10,333 bases of DNA from Claveliimonas sp964652805 (GTDB taxonomy: Bacteria > Bacillota > Clostridia > Lachnospirales > Lachnospiraceae), in the NCBI GenBank assembly GCA_964652805.1, contig CAZZBJ010000082.1:1-10333 (forward strand), read 5' to 3'. Numbering within the stretch: the first letter of the stretch is position 1; the number at the start of each line of letters is the position of its first letter. Shown one piece after another: positions 6,034 to 10,333 of this stretch. The position numbers were made by a program, and so were the translations under genes. The notes under the pieces are model-generated. The model ran no database searches. It was not told where the DNA came from and was given only the letters and a program-made list of their open reading frames with translations.

Positions 6034-7425
6034 ATGGGAAATGTACAGATCTTACTGCGCCAGCATGTGGGCGCGCCATGCCAGGCTATCGTAAAAGCCG
6101 GCGACAGAGTGGAAAAGGGCACATTGATCGCCACACCCACTGGACTTGGGGCAAATATTTTTTCCAGTGTATACGGCGTGGTAGAGGAAGTGACAGATGA
6201 TCGCATCATCATCAGACCTGACGAAGAACAGAAAGATGAATTCGTCCCTATTAAAGAGGGAACAAAGCTCGAGATGGTAAAGGAAGCCGGAATTGTCGGA
6301 ATGGGCGGCGCCGGGTTCCCCACAGGCGTAAAGCTGAATATCAATCTCGCCGAGACTCCCATGGGAGAGCTGGACCCGGAGATCAACCCGGAGCTGCCGG
6401 AGGGATTTAAGCTGGAGCACAGCTACATCCTGATCAACGCGGCGGAGTGCGAGCCGGGACTGGAGCATAACATCCAGCAGCTGGAGGAGCAGACGGATAA
6501 AGTGCTCCGCGGCGTGAAATACTGTATGGAGATCACCAATGCCGACAAGGCCATCTTCGCTATCAAGAAGAAACATCACAAAGCGATCAAGATACTGGAT
6601 GCGGCTTTGAAGGATGAGCCGGATATCTCCATGCATATGCTGGCTGATATCTATCCGATGGGCGAGGAGCGCGCGGTGGTAAGAGAGTGCCTGGGCGTGA
6701 ACCTTACAACGACACAGCTTCCGTCAGCGGCCAGATCCGTGGTTATGAACTTGGAGACGGTTGCAAAGGTGGCAGAGGCCATCGATGAGAGAAAACCCTG
6801 TATCACAAAGAACATGACTGTGCGCGGCAAGCTTGTTGGCGGCAGCGAGGCCCGCGTATTTATGGATGTGCCGGTAGGTGTCAGCGTAGGAGAGCTGATC
6901 GAGAAGGCAGGCGGCATTGACGGAGTATACGGAGAGGTCATCATGGGAGGAGCCTTCACCGGCAAATCTACAGAGCTGGACGCTCCGATCACAAAGACAA
7001 CGGGAGCCATCCTGGTGACAATGGAATTCCCGGATCTCCACGGAGCCAGGACAGGACTTCTTGTCTGTGCCTGCGGCGGCAGCGAGGACCGTATGAGAGA
7101 GATCGCTTCCAAGATGAACGCCAATGTAGTATCTGTCTGCAGATGCAAGCAGGCCATCGAGAACAAGCCGGGCGCTCCGCTGAAGTGCTTACGGCCCGGC
7201 AACTGTCCCGGACAGGTGAAGAATAACCTGCAGTTCAAGAAGGACGGCTGCGAGTACATCATCATCGGCAATTGCTCTGACTGCTCCAACACAGTTATGG
7301 CTTCCGCGCCGAAGATGGGACTGAAGGTCTTCCATCAGTCAGACCATGTGATGAGGACGATCGGACATCCTCTTTACAGGACACTGAAGATCTCGAAAGA
7401 GGTCAGTCAGGATATTGACTTCTAA
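6034..7425 (+). CDS. prdC: RnfC-like electron-transfer protein of proline reductase
   Basis: A 463-residue protein related to RnfC and the NuoF-type flavin fold, taken to pass electrons (from NADH or the Rnf complex) to D-proline reductase. In order: an N-terminal barrel-sandwich hybrid domain (about 5-60, HVGAPCQAIVKAGDRVEKGTLI), a NuoF-like FMN/NADH region beginning GIVGMGGAGFPTGVK (87-100) with NAAECEPG (136-142), an SLBB-type segment (about 261-330), and a C-terminal cysteine-rich domain with CAC (345-347), CRC (369-371), GNCPG (Cys391) and GNCSDC (Cys414, Cys417). The usual ferredoxin CxxCxxCxxxCP motifs of RnfC are absent, so electrons probably move through thiols or a different cluster. 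AAGGAG (6019-6024) is nine bases from the ATG. It leads the prd genes, 204 bases after tRNA-Sec. The frame is complete with no internal UGA. I recall PrdC being annotated as a selenoprotein in some other Clostridia; if so, this is a cysteine version. Confidence 0.88.
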   Translation: MGNVQILLRQHVGAPCQAIVKAGDRVEKGTLIATPTGLGANIFSSVYGVVEEVTDDRIIIRPDEEQKDEFVPIKEGTKLEMVKEAGIVGMGGAGFPTGVKLNINLAETPMGELDPEINPELPEGFKLEHSYILINAAECEPGLEHNIQQLEEQTDKVLRGVKYCMEITNADKAIFAIKKKHHKAIKILDAALKDEPDISMHMLADIYPMGEERAVVRECLGVNLTTTQLPSAARSVVMNLETVAKVAEAIDERKPCITKNMTVRGKLVGGSEARVFMDVPVGVSVGELIEKAGGIDGVYGEVIMGGAFTGKSTELDAPITKTTGAILVTMEFPDLHGARTGLLVCACGGSEDRMREIASKMNANVVSVCRCKQAIENKPGAPLKCLRPGNCPGQVKNNLQFKKDGCEYIIIGNCSDCSNTVMASAPKMGLKVFHQSDHVMRTIGHPLYRTLKISKEVSQDIDF

Positions 7426-7657
7426 ATATATGCCTTTGAGAAGAGGGGCTTATGTCCCGTGATCTACGGTATTTCTGTCGCGGATAAAGCCTGTGGGAGA
7501 CACCCCGATACTTTCGCAGGATGATGAAAAGTGAGAGGTATTTTCTCTTTATCGGCGGCTGCAAATATATACCCTTGCCCGTGCAGTGCACGGGTAAAAC
7601 AAATAGGTATCTCGCTGTGAGATGCCTGCAAGCAACAAAAAACAAGGAGGGAAAAAT
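7426..7657 (+). promoter_or_regulatory. Structured leader between prdC and prdA
   Basis: Small overlapping frames here have no family marks and no better start signals than chance, and I see no convincing promoter. Three hairpins can be drawn: CCTGTG (7490-7495) with CGCAGG (7515-7520); TTGCCCGTGC (7575-7584) with GCACGGGTAA (7588-7597) over a 3-base loop; and AGGTATCTC (7605-7613) with GAGATGCCT (7619-7627) over a 5-base loop. The last ends 16 bases before the prdA Shine-Dalgarno. None is followed by a T tract, so they are not ordinary terminators. mRNA stabilisation, processing or a cis-regulatory RNA are possible roles. Confidence 0.5.
7644..7650 (+). promoter_or_regulatory. Ribosome binding site that decides the prdA start
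   Basis: AAGGAGG at 7644-7650 is seven bases from the ATG at 7658. An in-frame ATG at 7622 has no such site and lies inside a hairpin, so the protein starts MSITAETAKAH as in other PrdA proteins. Confidence 0.9.
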
Positions 7658-9520
7658 ATGTCAATCACAGCTGAAACAGCTAAAGCACATGCACATGATC
7701 CTGCAGTACTTTGTTGTAGAGCCGAAGGCGGCATTACAATCGAGCCAGCTAATCTGGAAGATCCGGCAATTTTTGACGATCTTGTAGATTCAGGGTTACT
7801 GAACCTGGATGGATGCCTTACCATCGAAGAGGTTCTTGGTGCAAAACTGAAAGAGACCTGCGATTCACTTTGCCCGCTCACTGCTGACAAGGTAGAGGGA
7901 GCGAAAGCGCCGACTACAGAGGCGGCAGAGGAGGCACCTGCAGAAGAGGAAGCGGCACCGGCAGCGCCGGCAGCTTCGGCGGCACCTGCAGGAGTTGCTG
8001 CAGTTGGCGGCATGCTGAGGATCCACATCGGAGAAGGAAAGGATATCAATCTGGAACTTCCGGTTGGAGCGCTCGGAGCAGGAGGAGCCGCGGCAGTTGA
8101 GGTTCCGGCTGCGGCGGAGACTGCGGCGCCAGGAGCGGCAGCACCGGCAGCGGAAGCTGAGGAAGAAAAAGAAGTAAGAACTCTTACAAGAAAGCATTTT
8201 CAGATTACTGATGTCCAGAGAGGACCTGAGACAAAGATCGAGGGGACAACCCTTTACATCCGTGAGGGAATTGAGCAGGAAGTAATCGACGACCAGGAAC
8301 TTGTAAAGGATTTCCATCTGGAGATCATCACTCCTGACAAATACCACACATATTCCGAGACGATCATGGACGTACAGCCCATCGCTACAAAAGAGGGCGA
8401 CGCTGACCTCGGTACAGGCGTGACCCGCGTTCTTGACGGCGTTGTCATGATGCTGACAGGTACAGACGAAGACGGAGTACAGATCGGCGAGTTCGGTTCC
8501 TCTGAGGGATACCTGGATGAGAACATCATGTGGGGACGCCCGGGATGCCCGGACAAAGGAGAGATCTTCATCAAGGGCAACATCGTTATCCAGGAGCAGA
8601 CCAACATGGAGCGCCGCGGACCTATGGCTGCACACACAGCATTTGATGTGATCACACAGGAGATCCGTGAGGTCATGAAAGAGCTGGACGAGAGCCTTGT
8701 TGCTGAGACACAGGAGCTGAAGCAGGTTCGCCGTCCCGGAAAGAAGAAAGTCGTTATCGTAAAAGAGATCATGGGACAGGGAGCTATGCATGATAACTTC
8801 ATCCTTCCTGTAGAGCCCGTTGGTATCCTTGGCGCGAGAGCGAACGTTGACTTAGGAAACGTGCCCGTATGTATGTCTCCGCTGGAGGTTCTTGACGGAG
8901 CTATCCACGCTCTGACATGTATCGGACCTGCATCCAAAGAGATGTCCAGACATTACTGGAGAGAACCTCTTGTACTGGAAGCTCTTCGTGATCCGGACCT
9001 GTGCGGCGTAGTATTCGTAGGAAGTCCGCAGATCAACTCTGAGAAATTCTATGTATCCAAACGTGTAGGCCACACAGTAGAGATGATGGATGCAGACGGA
9101 GCATTTGTTACAACAGAGGGCTTCGGAAATAACCACATCGACTTTGCAAGCCATATCGAGCAGATCGGTATGAGAGGTGTTCCGGTAGTAGGCATGTCCT
9201 ACTGTGCAGTACAGGGCGCCCTCGTTGTTGGTAACAAGTACATGACATACATGGTTGACAACAATAAGTCTGAGTCCGGTATCGAGAACGAGGTTCTCGG
9301 ATGCAACACTCTCTGCCCTGAGGATGCGATCCGCGCACTTGCTATGCTGAAGACAGCTATGGCAGGCGAGGAAGTGAAGGCTGCTGAGAAAAAGTGGAAC
9401 CCGAACGTTAAGTCTACAAACGTAGAGCTGATCGAGAGTGCTTACGGCAAGAAGGTTGAGCTTGTGGAGAACGAGCAGTCTCTGCCGATGAGCCAGAAGC
9501 GTAAGGAAAAATACGACTAA
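7658..9520 (+). CDS. prdA: D-proline reductase proprotein (45-kDa and pyruvoyl 23-kDa subunits)
   Basis: A 620-residue proprotein of D-proline reductase, which reductively opens D-proline to 5-aminovalerate in the Stickland fermentation. The family is known to cleave at a Thr-Cys bond, the cysteine becoming the N-terminal pyruvoyl group of the 23-kDa subunit that binds proline. That bond is seen here as Thr420-Cys421 in HALTCIGPASKEMSRHY, so the chains would be residues 1-420 and 421-620, matching the 45- and 23-kDa subunits. Residues 1-80 form an N-terminal domain with CC at 19-20. Residues about 83-118 and 137-170 are Ala/Pro/Glu-rich linkers flanking a short conserved-looking island (GGMLRIHIGEGKDINLELP). 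The catalytic core follows. The annotated start is set by the strong ribosome binding site at 7644. The next gene begins 14 bases after the stop. Confidence 0.95.
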   Translation: MSITAETAKAHAHDPAVLCCRAEGGITIEPANLEDPAIFDDLVDSGLLNLDGCLTIEEVLGAKLKETCDSLCPLTADKVEGAKAPTTEAAEEAPAEEEAAPAAPAASAAPAGVAAVGGMLRIHIGEGKDINLELPVGALGAGGAAAVEVPAAAETAAPGAAAPAAEAEEEKEVRTLTRKHFQITDVQRGPETKIEGTTLYIREGIEQEVIDDQELVKDFHLEIITPDKYHTYSETIMDVQPIATKEGDADLGTGVTRVLDGVVMMLTGTDEDGVQIGEFGSSEGYLDENIMWGRPGCPDKGEIFIKGNIVIQEQTNMERRGPMAAHTAFDVITQEIREVMKELDESLVAETQELKQVRRPGKKKVVIVKEIMGQGAMHDNFILPVEPVGILGARANVDLGNVPVCMSPLEVLDGAIHALTCIGPASKEMSRHYWREPLVLEALRDPDLCGVVFVGSPQINSEKFYVSKRVGHTVEMMDADGAFVTTEGFGNNHIDFASHIEQIGMRGVPVVGMSYCAVQGALVVGNKYMTYMVDNNKSESGIENEVLGCNTLCPEDAIRALAMLKTAMAGEEVKAAEKKWNPNVKSTNVELIESAYGKKVELVENEQSLPMSQKRKEKYD

Positions 9521-9534
9521 TCAGAGGCGGTTTC

Positions 9535-9837
9535 ATGAACAACGAACGCTTGCACTATGGCGACAGGATCATTTACATGGAAGGCGTTGTCGTGGATGTT
9601 GACGACTGCAGCATCAGCGTGGACCTGAAAGGGCGTCTTGGATTTTTTAAGGCTCCCAAGAGGATGTTTATATGCGACACAGAGCCGAAGGTGGGACAGG
9701 AGTTTGGATGGAACATGAGCTTTCCGGAACAGCTTGGTCCTGAGGTAAATGAGAAGTATGTCAGCAATATAGAGAAAGAACGACGCAATCAGGAAAAGAT
9801 GCGTGGGCAAATGGAAAATAAGGAGGTTTCAAAATGA
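9535..9837 (+). CDS. Small prd-cluster protein of unknown function (CBO2463/CBO2479-like)
   Basis: A 100-residue soluble protein between prdA and prdB. Residues 8-65 look beta-rich, with the segments GDRIIYMEGVVVDVDDCSISVDLKG split into strands, then FFKAPKRMFICD and GQEFGWNMSFP. Residues 70-100 are a charged helix (VSNIEKERRNQEKMRGQ). It has cysteines at about 25 and 47 but no metal or flavin motif. It resembles short proteins that I recall under the name CBO2463/CBO2479 domain near proline reductase genes; that match is from memory. It starts 14 bases after prdA with a weak ribosome binding site, and its TGA overlaps the prdB ATG (ATGA, 9834-9837), so it is translationally coupled to the selenoprotein. 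A role in assembly or processing of the reductase is a guess from position. Confidence 0.8.
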   Translation: MNNERLHYGDRIIYMEGVVVDVDDCSISVDLKGRLGFFKAPKRMFICDTEPKVGQEFGWNMSFPEQLGPEVNEKYVSNIEKERRNQEKMRGQMENKEVSK

Positions 9838-10333
9838 GTTTAACGGTTGTTAAAGGATTACAATCTGAAATTTTCGTTCCTATTACTCCTCCTCCGGTAT
9901 GGGCGCCTGTTACAAAAGAGCTGAAGGATATGTCTGTAGCTCTTGCAACAGCAGCTGGCGTTCACAAGAAATCACAGGAGAGATTTAATCTTGCCGGTGA
10001 CTTCACATGGAGAAAGATAGAGAACACAACACCATCCAGCGAACTGATGGTATCACACGGTGGATACGACAACAGTGATGTGAACAAGGACATCAACTGT
10101 ATGTTCCCCATCGACAGAATTCATGAGCTGGCAGCAGAAGGCTTTATCAGAGCTTGCGCTCCTGTGCATGCAGGCTTCATGGGCGGCGGCGGAAACCAGG
10201 AGAAGTTTAAAGGCGAGACTGGTCCGGCTATCGCAAAGATGTTCACAGAAGAGGATGTTGACGCAGTAGTCCTCACCGCTGGCTGAGGTACCTGCCACCG
10301 CTCTGCAGTACTGGTGCAGAGAGCGATTGAAGA
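9834..10333 (+). CDS. prdB: D-proline reductase selenoprotein subunit, 3' end outside window
   Basis: The 26-kDa selenoprotein subunit of D-proline reductase. The N-terminus SLTVVKGLQSEIFVPITPPPVW and the internal segment MVSHGGYDNSDVNKDINCMFPIDR are typical. The frame meets TGA at 10284-10286 after residue 150, but the family resemblance continues straight through it: VVLTAG-Sec-GTCHRSAVLVQRAIE, so this UGA is read as selenocysteine 151. Sec151 and Cys154 form the U-x-x-C redox motif that attacks the proline C-N bond. A SECIS-like hairpin follows. AAGGAGG (9820-9826 region) and the ATGA overlap with the preceding gene set the start. Full-length homologues are about 240 residues, so roughly 75 residues lie beyond the window. 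Conventional gene calling would wrongly end the gene at 10286. Confidence 0.95.
10284..10325 (+). promoter_or_regulatory. UGA selenocysteine codon and bacterial SECIS-like hairpin of prdB
   Basis: After the UGA (10284-10286), CGC (10299-10301) and TCTGCA (10302-10307) pair with TGCAGA (10315-10320) and GCG (10323-10325), leaving a 2-base bulge (GA, 10321-10322) and a 7-base apical loop GTACTGG that begins 21 bases after the UGA. Position, bulge and a G/U-containing small loop fit a SelB-binding bacterial SECIS inside the coding sequence. Confidence 0.8.

Noticed and set aside
7403..7664. Small minus-strand open frames in the prdC-prdA gap
   Set aside because: They have no good start signals, overlap the hairpins and the prdA ribosome binding site, and show no family features.
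7865..8791. 308-codon minus-strand open frame opposite prdA
   Set aside because: It is antisense to a well-recognised gene. Its serine/arginine/cysteine-rich product reflects the reverse of the Ala/Glu-rich prdA codons.

Overview
This window reads as part of the chromosome of an anaerobic, amino-acid-fermenting Firmicute of the class Clostridia. The moderate base composition, the strong AAGGAGG-type ribosome binding sites and the gene set suggest a Lachnospiraceae-like gut organism. That family assignment is inference; the class-level call rests on a Stickland-type D-proline reductase locus with selenocysteine decoding.

Left part, positions 1-3641. The window opens inside a LysR-type regulator gene that ends at 594 and is followed by a strong terminator. 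A four-gene plus-strand operon (766-3554) comes next. It encodes a PLP-dependent cysteine-desulfurase-like enzyme, a YedE-type transporter with two homologous halves, a TusA/YedF-like sulfur (selenium) carrier, and a DUF3343 protein whose start overlaps the previous stop. This set is the usual 'selenium metabolism' neighbourhood of Clostridia, so it probably takes up selenium or sulfur species and hands them on.

Middle part, positions 3642-5829. Two minus-strand genes follow: a TetR-family regulator, and proline racemase (prdF), which makes D-proline. The tetR promoter is embedded in the prdF terminator. A 316-base gene-free region upstream of prdF holds a probable prdF promoter with a long leader, overlapping inverted repeats next to the prdF ribosome binding site, and a promoter firing the other way into a selenocysteine tRNA (anticodon UCA, 5732-5829).

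Right part, positions 5830-10333. On the plus strand, after a 22-bp tandem repeat, come prdC (RnfC-like electron-transfer protein), a structured 232-base leader, prdA (pyruvoyl-subunit proprotein with the Thr420-Cys421 processing site), a 100-residue protein of unknown function, and prdB. PrdB is the selenoprotein subunit. Its UGA at 10284-10286 is read as Sec151, followed by a SECIS-like hairpin, and the gene runs off the window end.

Taken together: selenium is acquired and channelled by the left operon, decoded through the tRNA-Sec gene, and used in PrdB. PrdF racemises L-proline to D-proline, and PrdA/PrdB reduce it to 5-aminovalerate with electrons probably delivered by PrdC. No prdR-like sigma-54 activator is seen at its familiar place between prdC and prdA, so regulation may run through the LysR or TetR proteins or through the structured leaders.
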